IMG/VR virus record: IMGVR_UViG_3300045049_000096
Span: 1 to 40,048 of that record
Reading direction: 5' to 3' (one strand)
DNA: 40,048 nt
Origin: a virus
A model generated the notes under the pieces. The model made no database searches. It saw nothing but the letters and a program-made list of their open reading frames with translations, and had not been told where the DNA came from. How positions within the stretch are numbered: the first letter of the stretch is position 1; every line of letters begins with the position of its first letter. Position numbers and translations under genes: made by a program. Below, piece after piece: positions 7,146 through 14,448 of the stretch.

Positions 7146-8593
7146 CACGTCAGGCTCTCCACGATGATGCTGTTCAGGTGCGCATGGTCCAGGTCCAGCA
7201 GCCAGGTGGCGATCGCCGCGCGCGTGGCGCCGAAGTGGTCGACCAGAACGGCGATGATGTCGTCGTCGCTGGGCGGCGTCTCAATCGACGGCTTGACGTT
7301 GTACGGCACCGGCTGGCGGTAGATGACCGTTTCCGGCTGCGCGTGCACGTCGTCCTGGTCAACGTACTGCGCGGCCGGCTCGCCGCTGTCGGAAACCGAC
7401 ATGGAGGCAATGCCCATGCCGGTCGTCACAGCATCCTCGACAACACGTTCAAACGCATATGCGCGGCCGAACAGTGGATCAGGAACTTCGACCAGGCGCA
7501 TCGGAACGCGCTCGGCCATGATGCGCGCGTCCTCGGCCAGCGCTTCCTCGTGCGCCAGAGGCAGTTCGAGCGCCAGCGCGGCCTGGTACTTGGTCGTCAG
7601 GCTGTTGACGGCCATGTCCTTCGCCATCTGCGCCATGCTGGCCATGCCGCCGAACCAGTTCAGGTCCAGCTCCAGCTTCTTCGCGAATTCCAGGTTGTCC
7701 TGCAGCGCGCGCGCGTCGCCTTCGCGCATACCGATCTGCTGGATGCGCTGCAGTTCCTGCATGATGCGCTGGTTCTTTTCCTGCTCGGCCTGCATCTGCC
7801 TCATGCGCTCGGCCTGCTCGGCTGCCGCCTGTTCGGCCTGGCGCTGCTGCTCGGCGGCGGCGCGGTCGCGCTCGGCCTGCTCGGCGCGCAGGCGCTCCAG
7901 CTCGGCGCGCTCGGCGGCCACCTGGCGGTTGTAGGCTTCACGGTCCAGCGCCCGCTGATGCAGTGCGCGCAGTTCGTCGACGGCCGTGTTCAGCGCGTTG
8001 ACAGCGTCGTCCAGGTGCTCGTCGTACATGGCCGGGTCCAGGCGCTGCGTGACCAGCTCCTCGACCTTCGCCGCCAGCGTCTCGGAATCGGCGCCGGCCA
8101 GCTGCGCCGACAGGTTGCGGATGTGCGCGATGCGTCCTTCGATGGCCTCGATGCGGGCCCGCTCGGCGGCGATCTTGCGCTGCTTTTCTTCCTCGATGCG
8201 CGCTTCCTCGTCCTCGATCGCGCGGGCGTGCTTCGCCTCCTCGGCCTTCGCTGCGTCTGCCAACTTGTTGTAGTGCTCCAGGATCAGCTTGCCGGACTGG
8301 TCGATCGGGCGCTTCGCTTCCGTTTTCGCCTTGTCGGCCGTCGTGCGAACCTTGACGAAGCCGGCGCGCAGTTCCTTCGCCTTGGCCATGCCTTCCTTCG
8401 TCGTGATGTCGTATTTCACGCGGCTGGCGCTCCGCTTCAGGGCTGACAACTGGTCTTCGAACGGCTTGAACAGCTCGACGGCGTACTGCGTCGGGTTCAG
8501 CACTACCAGCGCCGGATCGGCCTTTTTTACTTCGGCGACGACGCCGTCGATGATGGTGTCGTCGGCTGCTGTGGTGTTCGTGGTCGTGTTCAT
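7145..8593 (-). CDS. Long coiled-coil protein of the recombination operon
   Basis: The start at 8593 (MNTTTNTTAADD) has GAGGGG nine bases upstream; a longer in-frame start at 8629 lacks this and would overlap the exonuclease gene more. The 482-residue product has a charged helical N-terminal half and a very long Ala/Glu/Arg/Gln coiled coil (about residues 115-290, for example EEARIEEEKQRKIAAERARI). A more globular C-terminal part follows. Phages with YqaJ exonucleases often carry a similar coil-containing protein next to the annealase and exonuclease, so a role in the recombination complex is likely but not proven. It also resembles SMC-like arm sequences without any ATPase motif. Confidence 0.8.
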   Translation of the reverse strand: MNTTTNTTAADDTIIDGVVAEVKKADPALVVLNPTQYAVELFKPFEDQLSALKRSASRVKYDITTKEGMAKAKELRAGFVKVRTTADKAKTEAKRPIDQSGKLILEHYNKLADAAKAEEAKHARAIEDEEARIEEEKQRKIAAERARIEAIEGRIAHIRNLSAQLAGADSETLAAKVEELVTQRLDPAMYDEHLDDAVNALNTAVDELRALHQRALDREAYNRQVAAERAELERLRAEQAERDRAAAEQQRQAEQAAAEQAERMRQMQAEQEKNQRIMQELQRIQQIGMREGDARALQDNLEFAKKLELDLNWFGGMASMAQMAKDMAVNSLTTKYQAALALELPLAHEEALAEDARIMAERVPMRLVEVPDPLFGRAYAFERVVEDAVTTGMGIASMSVSDSGEPAAQYVDQDDVHAQPETVIYRQPVPYNVKPSIETPPSDDDIIAVLVDHFGATRAAIATWLLDLDHAHLNSIIVESLT

Positions 8594-8606
8594 CTTGTTG
8601 TTCCCC

Positions 8607-9221
8607 TCAATTCGTGGTTTGGATGTCATTCAGTGCTACGTTCACTTCGGCCAGGAAGCGTTTGACTTCTTGCTCCAGGCACCTGATAGCCGACTTGTCG
8701 GCGCGGACCTGCTGGATATAAAGGTCATGCGGCGCCCGGAAGGCAGGATCGAACGACAGGAAGTCGACCCAGTCCCACTCGAACACCCAGCACTCGCCCT
8801 GCGTTTGCCAGTAGTGCGCATCGGGCACGCCCAGCGCCAGCGTGCGGGCGTGGATGCCCGAGTTGTACGGCGACTTGATCTCGATGCCGCCCGGCTGGCC
8901 GATCACGATCCCGTCACCGGACGCCCCCACCCATTTGATGCGGCTGTGCACGGCGAACCCGACCTGGCGCACCAGGTTGCCAGTGCGCTGCTGGTAGATC
9001 TGGCGGGCCATGTCTTCGGCCTCGTGGCCCCAGTCCTTGGCGATGCCGCCCGAGTCGCGCAGTGGGCCGCCGGTCAGCCGCTCGCCGACCAGTTCCCACA
9101 TATACGCCTCGCGCGCGCCCTTGCCGGCCATGATGTCGGCGAATCGGCTGGAGGTGGCGAATCCGGCGCGCGCGGCGTGCCACTCGGGCGATCCTTGGAT
9201 GCAATCAATGAAGCGCGGCAT
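8607..9221 (-). CDS. YqaJ / lambda-exonuclease-type 5'-3' DNA exonuclease
   Basis: The 204-residue product has the conserved pattern of the viral recombinase family: GSPEWHAARAGFATSSRF near the N-terminus, WGHEAEDMAR (residues 64-73), and the catalytic run ASGDG to GIEIKSPYNS. D103, E114 and K116 fit the PD-(D/E)xK nuclease triad, and QTQGECWVFEWDWVDF follows. The enzyme would resect double-stranded ends to give 3' single strands for the ERF protein encoded directly upstream. The start ATG overlaps the ERF stop as TAATG, so the two are co-translated. Confidence 0.9.
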   Translation of the reverse strand: MPRFIDCIQGSPEWHAARAGFATSSRFADIMAGKGAREAYMWELVGERLTGGPLRDSGGIAKDWGHEAEDMARQIYQQRTGNLVRQVGFAVHSRIKWVGASGDGIVIGQPGGIEIKSPYNSGIHARTLALGVPDAHYWQTQGECWVFEWDWVDFLSFDPAFRAPHDLYIQQVRADKSAIRCLEQEVKRFLAEVNVALNDIQTTN

Positions 9222-10165
9222 TATTTCCCCGCCTGCTGTGCGGCTGCCGCATTGGCGCGCGCGGTCAGGTCTTCCAGCTTCGGCGTCAGTTGGGCTCGCT
9301 CCAGTTCCGTACGGCCGCGCCAGAACGCGCCGAAAGAGCTATGTCCGCCATCAGCTGCTTTTCTTGCGGCGTCGACGAGTTCTTCGCTGGGCGGCGGCAC
9401 GTCTTTCCCCTTGCCTGCGGCGACCTGCTGCGGCTTCGGCCGGCGGATGTCCTGCGCCATGCTGCGCAGTTCGGCGCGCTCGCCCTGCGTCGGGCCTGCG
9501 CCGGCGCCGTCATCATCTTCGCCATCCTGTACGGCCATGCCAGTGATCGCCAGCAGCGTGTAGCGTTCCAGGTACTTTACGGCCGAGCCGATCGCCTGGA
9601 TTGGATTCTTGCCGCCGGACTGGTCGATGCCGGACGTTAGCGTCGTATGCTCCTGGTGGCCCAGCTCGTGCGTCAGCGTGCAGGTGACGCTGACGATGCC
9701 GCTGCCCTGCTGCGTGGTCCAACTGTGGCTGATGCCGACCTTGGCCAGCTCCTCGACGATGGCGCCGCACACGGCGGCCAGATCGGCATAGGCGTAGCTG
9801 TAACCGGCCTTGCCGTCGCGCCCCGTCACGCTGGCCGTCTTGTTCTTGACGACGGCAGGCGGGTTCTGCTTGAACGTCGTCATCGCCTGCACGTACGCCT
9901 GGCGGGCCTCGCTGGCTTCCATGCGTTCCTTCAGGGTGATGAGGCGGTCCAGTTCCTCGATGCTGGCGCCGCGGGCGACGGCCTGTTGCAGCAGTTGCAT
10001 GCCGGCGCTGACCTGTGGAACAACCTGCTGAACCGCTGGGGGCGTGCCCGGCAGAACGTTCTGCGGAATTACAGGCGGGGTGCCTGGCAATACCTGCACT
10101 TCTTGCGCCGGCGTGGCCGTGCGATCCGCCGCACGTCGGCGCGGCGCTTTCGTTGTGGTTTCCAT
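9221..10165 (-). CDS. erf: ERF-family single-strand annealing protein
   Basis: The 314-residue product carries the ERF core at about residues 70-215: YSYAYADLAAVCGAIVEEL, then ISHSWTTQQGSGIVSVTC, THELGHQEHTTL, DQSGGKNPIQAIGSAVKYL and RYTLLAITG. ERF proteins anneal complementary single strands during phage recombination and genome circularisation. The N-terminus is Pro-rich with VLPGTPP twice, and the C-terminus is a charged linker. It is the first gene of the early minus operon, about 45 bases below the predicted transcription start, with AAGG before the ATG. Together with the exonuclease and NinB it forms a RecA-independent recombination set. Confidence 0.9.
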   Translation of the reverse strand: METTTKAPRRRAADRTATPAQEVQVLPGTPPVIPQNVLPGTPPAVQQVVPQVSAGMQLLQQAVARGASIEELDRLITLKERMEASEARQAYVQAMTTFKQNPPAVVKNKTASVTGRDGKAGYSYAYADLAAVCGAIVEELAKVGISHSWTTQQGSGIVSVTCTLTHELGHQEHTTLTSGIDQSGGKNPIQAIGSAVKYLERYTLLAITGMAVQDGEDDDGAGAGPTQGERAELRSMAQDIRRPKPQQVAAGKGKDVPPPSEELVDAARKAADGGHSSFGAFWRGRTELERAQLTPKLEDLTARANAAAAQQAGK

Positions 10166-10215
10166 AATTACCTTTCTTACCGGAGACTCTGCCCGGCCTG
10201 TTGATAGGAGACGCC

Positions 10216-10244
10216 ATCATAGCCGCGCCTTTTGCACAATGCAA
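10216..10244 (-). promoter_or_regulatory. Strong sigma70-type promoter of the early minus operon
   Basis: On the minus strand TTGCAT (10244-10239) and TATGAT (10221-10216) are separated by exactly 17 bases. The leader to the ERF ATG is about 45 bases. The -35 box lies inside an inverted repeat, TTGCA-N3-TGCAA, at 10232-10244, a good candidate operator for one of the small regulators encoded on the other side of the region. Confidence 0.8.
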
Positions 10245-10264
10245 CAAGTTTTTGATCTTTGTTT

Positions 10265-10296
10265 TTGTCGTACAGTGCAAATTTCTATGTTACGAT
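10265..10296 (+). promoter_or_regulatory. Probable divergent promoter for the Cro-like gene
   Basis: An extended -10 box, TGTTACGAT, lies at 10288-10296, about 30 bases before the ATG at 10325. The -35 region is weak (TTGTCG at 10265-10270, spaced too far from TACGAT but 15 bases from an alternative TATGTT). The stretch ACAGTGCAAAT between them repeats the TGCA motif of the facing promoter, so both may be read by one regulator. Confidence 0.5.
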
Positions 10297-10324
10297 TCGG
10301 GCTCGAACAACACAGGGGAACCCT

Positions 10325-10570
10325 ATGAAGCAGAAAGCAATCAAGGCGGCGCCGTCGCCGGAACCGATCGACTACCTGGCCATGGTGCGCGAGAAACTAA
10401 ATACCGTGCCGCGCTCGGATTTCATGCGCATCGCCGTCGACGCCAAACTGGCCTTCCGCACCATCTACTCGATGCTCGACGAAAACCGCGACCCGCGCTA
10501 CAGCACTGTCATGACGCTGTATCGCACGCTGTTCCGCGCGCCGACCGCCGACCGCCGCAAGCGCCCGTGA
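10325..10570 (+). CDS. Cro/CI-like helix-turn-helix regulator
   Basis: The 81-residue product has one XRE-like helix-turn-helix region: SDFMRIAVDAKLAFRTIYSM followed by LDENRDPRYSTVMTLYRTLF, the usual spacing of a recognition helix and the supporting C-terminal helix. ATG at 10325 is preceded by AGGGG at six bases; in-frame sequence further upstream covers the promoter and is not used. As the first gene of the rightward operon, facing the ERF operon across a short operator-like region, it fits a Cro or early repressor role. It is too short to hold a CI-type cleavage domain. The GTGA overlap couples it to the next gene. Confidence 0.7.
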   Translation: MKQKAIKAAPSPEPIDYLAMVREKLNTVPRSDFMRIAVDAKLAFRTIYSMLDENRDPRYSTVMTLYRTLFRAPTADRRKRP

Positions 10571-10977
10571 AATCCTCCAGCGGCCATACCTGCGCCACCT
10601 GCACAGCTTTCCCGCTGAAGGACGCCGCTGACGGCGACGGCCGGGCGGTCTGCCAGTGGTTCGGGAAGTCGCGGGAATGGAATGAAGCGTTCTGCGTGCT
10701 CTACGAGCGCGACCGGCGCGACCTGCGCACGCGCGGGAAGCTGATCGAACAAATTATCGAGAAAGAAAAAATGAACAACGTGAAACAACGGCCGAAGGCC
10801 GGGGAGATCTGGAAGACGGCGCGCGGCTACCGCGTGCGCATTCTGGTCGGCGCCAGCAAGGAAATCATCGAAACCGCGTACCTGGACGGCCGCGTCGACG
10901 GCCATATGGGCGCGAATTTCGATGCCGACACGTTCCACGCCGTGCGCGGCGATGATGATCTGGTAGGCCGGGCATGA
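10567..10977 (+). CDS. Small Cys-motif protein, 136 residues
   Basis: The start is GTG overlapping the TGA of the regulator gene (GTGA). The N-terminal part holds CATCTAFPLKDAADGDG, then VCQWFGKSREWNEAFC, a CxxC...C...C pattern that may bind zinc or an iron-sulphur cluster. The C-terminal part, from MNNVKQRPKAGEIWKTARGY, looks like a separate small beta domain and could be a second start, but no Shine-Dalgarno precedes that ATG. It overlaps the Ref-like gene by four bases. I do not recognise the family. Confidence 0.65.
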   Translation: MKSSSGHTCATCTAFPLKDAADGDGRAVCQWFGKSREWNEAFCVLYERDRRDLRTRGKLIEQIIEKEKMNNVKQRPKAGEIWKTARGYRVRILVGASKEIIETAYLDGRVDGHMGANFDADTFHAVRGDDDLVGRA

Positions 10978-11471
10978 AAAGGGGCGGCCCGCTCAAGCGG
11001 AAAACCGCCCTCAAGGCCGGCACGAAGACGCTGGCCCGTACGGAGTTCAAGCGCAAGACCCCGATGCCGCGCGGCGACGGGCAACTGGCCCGGCTGGCGG
11101 CACCGCTGAAGACGTCGACGAAGAAGAAGTCGAGCCGCGGCCTCAAGGGCCGGGCGCCGACGGCAGCCGAACAGCGCTTCATGGCGCTAGCCGGCGCGCA
11201 GCCGTGCATGGCCTGCGAGATCGACGGCTGGAGAAATCACGTCGTCAGCCTGCACCACATCGACGGCCGTACGAAGCCGGGCGCGCACTTCCAGGTCTTG
11301 CCACTGTGCCCGCCACATCACCAGCAGGACGACACCGACCCCATGCAGCGCGTGAGCCTGCACGGCCGCAAGGCCACGTTCACGGCCCGCTACGGCACCG
11401 AGGCCGAGCTGCTGGCGCGCCTGCATGCGCGGCTCGGGTTCGTCATGCCTGCCAGCCCCTGCAATTGTTGA
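10974..11471 (+). CDS. Ref-family RecA-dependent nuclease (HNH-like)
   Basis: The 165-residue product has a Lys/Arg-rich, unstructured N-terminus (residues 1-60) followed by a compact metal site: PCMACEIDGW (C78, C81), SLHHIDGRTKPGAH (H94, H95, H105) and LPLCPPHHQ (C112, H115, H116), then SLHGRKATFTARYG. This order matches the Ref proteins of P1-like and other phages, which cut DNA at RecA-formed displacement loops. The basic N-terminus is also typical. It links the rightward operon to recombination. No terminator is visible before the next promoter. Confidence 0.8.
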   Translation: MKRGGPLKRKTALKAGTKTLARTEFKRKTPMPRGDGQLARLAAPLKTSTKKKSSRGLKGRAPTAAEQRFMALAGAQPCMACEIDGWRNHVVSLHHIDGRTKPGAHFQVLPLCPPHHQQDDTDPMQRVSLHGRKATFTARYGTEAELLARLHARLGFVMPASPCNC

Positions 11472-11493
11472 ATATTTCTTATCATTAAAAGCA

Positions 11494-11523
11494 TTGCTTT
11501 CACGAGATTGCGCAGTGTATTAT
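11494..11523 (+). promoter_or_regulatory. Promoter upstream of the YdaS/Cro-like gene
   Basis: TTGCTT (11494-11499) and TATTAT (11518-11523) are 18 bases apart, in an AT-rich 86-base gap. A short inverted repeat, AAAGC-ATT-GCTTT, at 11488-11500 covers the -35 box and could be an operator. The transcript would start about 28 bases before the ATG at 11558. Confidence 0.6.
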
Positions 11524-11557
11524 GCTGCCATACATAAACAACCAAGGAGTGATCTTC

Positions 11558-11950
11558 ATGGGCAGTATCAGCGACGCAAAATTGCGCGGCATGAATAAGA
11601 AGCCGGGCCAGGCGACCCGCTACCCGGTCCCGCAACTGTTCGTCGAATGGCTCGATGGCGGACTGGGCCGCGGGCAGTATTTCGGCAAGGTCGACCCCCT
11701 GCTGCCACCGGTCCTGATCTCGAAGATGAAAGCGGGCATCGCGCCCATCACGTTCGAGTACGCCGTGCGCCTGGAGCGCGCGCAGAAGCCGAGCCGGGAG
11801 CCGTTCAAGGCGATCGACATCATGACGTTCTCGCAGGACCAGGAGCTTTACCGATACGTCACCGGGCAGGAACCCGCGCCCGCGCCCGTGGTCAAGACCG
11901 TCCGCCCGAGCCTGGCAACCAACGACATCGCGCGCGCAACTGGAGCCTGA
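11558..11950 (+). CDS. YdaS/Cro-type DNA-binding regulator
   Basis: ATG at 11558 has a good AGGAG eight bases upstream; the longer frame from 11522 overlaps the -10 box and is rejected. The 130-residue product contains a helix-turn-helix pattern like YdaS/Cro proteins: GQYFGKVDPLLPPVLISKMK, then AGIAPITFEYAVRLERAQ, with the IxPIxxEYAxxxExA supporting helix. The C-terminus is Pro/Ala-rich. It sits between its own promoter and the replication initiator gene, as the lambda CII gene does before O, so a regulator of early transcription is likely. Confidence 0.65.
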   Translation: MGSISDAKLRGMNKKPGQATRYPVPQLFVEWLDGGLGRGQYFGKVDPLLPPVLISKMKAGIAPITFEYAVRLERAQKPSREPFKAIDIMTFSQDQELYRYVTGQEPAPAPVVKTVRPSLATNDIARATGA

Positions 11951-11953
11951 TTT

Positions 11954-12859
11954 ATGGCTGGCGACTGGATCAAGATGCGTGTCGGCCTGATCGCGCATCC
12001 CAGGGTAAGGGCAATCGCCGAGTCATTGCTGAACCAGGAATGTTTTTTGTCGTGGGCAGGGATGACCGTGATGGGAACAGACCGTAACGCCCTGTTGCGC
12101 GTAACGCGTTACGTTACCGTTACGTCACTGTTACGTTTCTGGGGTTACGCCAATGAGCACGCGAAGGGTGAATTTATCGGCGGAGTGTGGCCGGAAGACA
12201 TCGACGAAGTGACGGGCGTACCGGGTTTCGGTAACGCGATCGAGTCGGCAGGATGGGTTGCATTCGACCGGAAAAATGGTGGCCTGACGATGCCGAATTT
12301 TGAGGAACATAACGTCTCTGCCATAGAGCGCAGCAGCAGTTCTGCGGAGCGCCAGCGACGCTATCGCGAGCGCCAAAAAGCGAAGCAGGGATCAGGGAAA
12401 AGTGACGATTCCGATACGCGTAACGGTGACGTAACGAGTGACGTAACGGGTGACGGTAGAGAAGAGAAGAGAAGAGAAGAGAAGAAAGGTAAACCAAAAC
12501 AAGGGCAAAAGCCTTCGGCTTTGCCCGATTGGTTGCCCCCGGATGCATGGGCCGATTACCTGGAGATGCGCAAGAAGATCAAGAAGCCGCCGACCGAGCG
12601 TGCGCTGGAGTTGGTGCTGATGTCGCTGGAGACGCTGCGCAACAACGGGCACGACGTCCGGGCCGTGCTGGACCAGTCGATCCTGAAAAACTGGATCGAC
12701 GTCTACCCGGTGCGCGAGGAGCGCCGCAGCGGGCAAAGGCTGGGCCCGGAATACCGCGGGCAAGGAGGGCAGCAGGGCGACATCTACGCGCATAACCGGG
12801 CCGTAGTCGATCAGATGATGGCAGAGGAGCAAGGACATGAAAATCTCGGAGAAGGCTGA
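11954..12859 (+). CDS. Replication initiator (lambda-O-like organiser) carrying internal iterons
   Basis: The 301-residue product has a globular N-terminus (MAGDWIKMRVGLIAHPRVR to about residue 125, with FWGYANEHAKGEFIGGVWPE), a highly charged linker (RQRRYRERQKAKQGSG and EEKRREEKKGKPKQ) and a helical C-terminal domain (LPDWLPPDAWADYLEMRKK). This layout, with DNA binding first and partner binding last, is that of lambda-O-type initiators. The coding DNA has two clusters of GTAAC repeats, listed separately, which fits an origin inside the initiator gene as in lambda. The next gene overlaps its end and looks like the partner protein. Confidence 0.75.
   Translation: MAGDWIKMRVGLIAHPRVRAIAESLLNQECFLSWAGMTVMGTDRNALLRVTRYVTVTSLLRFWGYANEHAKGEFIGGVWPEDIDEVTGVPGFGNAIESAGWVAFDRKNGGLTMPNFEEHNVSAIERSSSSAERQRRYRERQKAKQGSGKSDDSDTRNGDVTSDVTGDGREEKRREEKKGKPKQGQKPSALPDWLPPDAWADYLEMRKKIKKPPTERALELVLMSLETLRNNGHDVRAVLDQSILKNWIDVYPVREERRSGQRLGPEYRGQGGQQGDIYAHNRAVVDQMMAEEQGHENLGEG
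12084..12149. repeat. GTAAC repeat cluster 1 in the initiator gene (candidate origin part)
   Basis: Seven GTAAC/GTTAC cores lie within 66 bases: GTAACG at 12084 and 12101, CGTTAC at 12107, 12112 and 12118, and GTTAC at 12130 and 12144. Two of them form the 12-bp palindrome GTAACGCGTTAC at 12101-12112. A further single GTAACG is at 12231. Confidence 0.6.
12420..12490 (+). repeat. GTAAC iteron cluster 2 and purine tract (candidate origin part)
   Basis: Three tandem repeats follow each other with no gap: GTAACGGTGAC (12420-12430), GTAACGAGTGAC (12431-12442) and GTAACGGGTGAC (12443-12454). They are followed by a strand-biased purine run made of repeated AGAGA units to about 12489. Iterons followed by a low-complexity strand-asymmetric tract inside the initiator gene is the layout of the lambda origin. 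Confidence 0.6.
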
Positions 12860-13493
12860 TTTCCTGAAGCTGGTGGGCGACGTCCATGGCTTCTATGGCA
12901 AACCGTTCAATCCGTTCTCGGGGGCGGTCTGGTGGGAGTCGCTGAAGGCGTACGACTTCGCGGCCGTCAGCCAGGCGTTCTCCCGGCATGCGGTCAATCC
13001 GGACAGCGGCCAGTTCTGCCCGAAGCCGGCCGACGTCGTGCGCATGATCGGCGGCACGAGCGCGGATGCCGCGCTGCTGGCCTGGTCGAAGGTCGAGCGC
13101 GCGATTCGTTCGGTCGGCCAGTACCAGAGCGTTGTCTTCGACGATCCGCTGATCCACCGCGTGGCCGAGGATATGGGCGGCTGGGTGAAGCTGTGCAGCT
13201 GCCCGAGCGAGGATGATTTCGTGTTCGTCGCGAAAGAGTTCCAGAACCGTTACCGCGGCTTCTCGATGCGCAACGAGCGCCCACCGTACCCGCCGGCCCT
13301 CGTCGGGCTAGCGCAGTCCAGCAACACGCAGCGGTTCGGCGCCAGTGTGCCGCAGCTGCTGATGATCGGCGATCCGGTCCGCTGCCAGGCCGTATTCAAG
13401 GGCGGCAACGCGGATAGCAAGATCGGGCTGGCCTTGCTGGATCTGGGCGCCGACTCGATGCGCCAGCTGGGCCACAGCCCGGCGCAGAAATAA
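12837..13493 (+). CDS. DUF6475-type replication partner protein (P-like)
   Basis: The 218-residue product overlaps the initiator gene by 23 bases. It starts with a helical part (KISEKADFLKLVGDVHGFYG, WWESLKAYDFAAVSQAFSRH) followed by FCPKPADVVRMIGG and a conserved core FDDPLIHRVAEDMGGW with EFQNRYRGF. Proteins of this kind (DUF6475) regularly follow O-like initiators in phages. By position it could take the place of lambda P (helicase loader), but it shows no Walker motif, so the role is an inference from neighbours. Confidence 0.7.
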   Translation: MKISEKADFLKLVGDVHGFYGKPFNPFSGAVWWESLKAYDFAAVSQAFSRHAVNPDSGQFCPKPADVVRMIGGTSADAALLAWSKVERAIRSVGQYQSVVFDDPLIHRVAEDMGGWVKLCSCPSEDDFVFVAKEFQNRYRGFSMRNERPPYPPALVGLAQSSNTQRFGASVPQLLMIGDPVRCQAVFKGGNADSKIGLALLDLGADSMRQLGHSPAQK

Positions 13494-13523
13494 CGATTTT
13501 TCAACCACGAAGGAGAGCACCAC

Positions 13524-14021
13524 ATGCAGGACCAACCCATCAAATTCGCACTGCCCAACGGCGGTTTCATCGTGCGCGAGGAAGCGCCTGCTGGCCAACT
13601 GCCGCCGGCGTTCGTGGCCGAGCTGGCGCGCGCCGACGCCGTGCTGGTGATCGGCAGCAGCGAAACGAAGGCGCTGTCGATGCGCCCGATCATCGCTAAC
13701 GAGTACCAGCCCGATCAGGTCGCATCGCACGCGCTGGTGGCCGCCATCCTGGCCGACTTCGATAACCTGGTGCGCGCCGTGAAGGGCGAGCCGACGGACG
13801 CCCAGCGCTTCAATGCCCTGCGCGAATTCGCGCTGATGCCGCAAACGGACCGCGAGCGCTTCGAGCGCGTCAACCGCATGATGCAGCAGTACGAAGAAGA
13901 CAACCAGCAGGCCGGCGAGAGCCCGACGCAGGCCGAGTTCGAGCGCTACGCCGATTTCCTCGTGCATGCGCTGATCGAGACGGCGCCGCTGGCCGCCGAG
14001 CAGCAACAGGCCACGCACTGA
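13524..14021 (+). CDS. Hypothetical protein, 165 residues
   Basis: ATG at 13524 has AAGGAGAG upstream. The product starts with a strand-rich segment (IKFALPNGGFIVREE), continues with an LVIGSSETKAL strand and turns to a mainly helical, acidic second half (TDRERFERVNRMMQQYEEDN). The C-terminus is Ala/Gln-rich. I do not recognise a family. It is the first gene of a run of small hypotheticals below the replication genes and probably shares their transcript. Confidence 0.65.
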   Translation: MQDQPIKFALPNGGFIVREEAPAGQLPPAFVAELARADAVLVIGSSETKALSMRPIIANEYQPDQVASHALVAAILADFDNLVRAVKGEPTDAQRFNALREFALMPQTDRERFERVNRMMQQYEEDNQQAGESPTQAEFERYADFLVHALIETAPLAAEQQQATH

Positions 14022-14026
14022 TCGCC

Positions 14027-14422
14027 ATGCTCGATTTCTATGCTACCCGGCACGTCACCGAGCGCGTAAGCGAATCCGTCACCGTGCACGAGCACCGTGC
14101 GCCGACTGACGAATCCGTGCGCCTGCTGGCCGAGATGGAGAAGGCCGCGCGCGACAAGGTCGTGCAGGCGATCCGCCTGGAGAACTGCCCCATCGACTGC
14201 GTCGTGCACACCAGTCGCGATCACATGTCGGGCGACAGCCAATTTTGCGCGTTCATCAAGATCAACGGCCAGCGCATCGAGGTGCGCAAATCGTTCTCGA
14301 TGACGACCGAGCCCAAGGACATGGTCGACGGTCTGCTGCAGGCTGTCGCCGAGCGCATCGCCGCTGTCCTGCTGGGCCCGGCCTTCAACAAACTGGCGCC
14401 GCACCTGCGCGGCGTCATCTGA
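14027..14422 (+). CDS. Hypothetical protein, 131 residues
   Basis: The frame starts five bases after the previous stop, without a strong Shine-Dalgarno, so it is probably translated by re-initiation. The product has an N-terminal strand (MLDFYATRHVTERVS), a helix (ESVRLLAEMEKAARDKVVQA), a central beta part holding two Cys (NCPIDCVVHT) and a C-terminal helix (MVDGLLQAVAERIAAVL). I recognise no family or catalytic motif. Confidence 0.6.
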   Translation: MLDFYATRHVTERVSESVTVHEHRAPTDESVRLLAEMEKAARDKVVQAIRLENCPIDCVVHTSRDHMSGDSQFCAFIKINGQRIEVRKSFSMTTEPKDMVDGLLQAVAERIAAVLLGPAFNKLAPHLRGVI

Positions 14423-14448
14423 CCGCAACCACAACGAAAGGGATGCAC

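Noticed and set aside
7178-8446. Long + strand frame opposite the coiled-coil gene
   Set aside because: It is a shadow of the Ala/Glu/Arg-rich coiled-coil coding sequence; the product is low-complexity Leu/Gly/Arg without domain pattern.
10201-10566. Upstream extension of the 10567 gene through the divergent control region
   Set aside because: It would run through both promoters and the whole Cro-like gene in another frame; GTG at 10567 with the GTGA overlap is a better start.
12465-12490. Repeated GAGAA tract as a microsatellite for phase variation
   Set aside because: It lies in a charged linker of the initiator where it codes Glu/Lys/Arg, and its place directly after iterons fits an origin element; no out-of-frame alternative product is visible.
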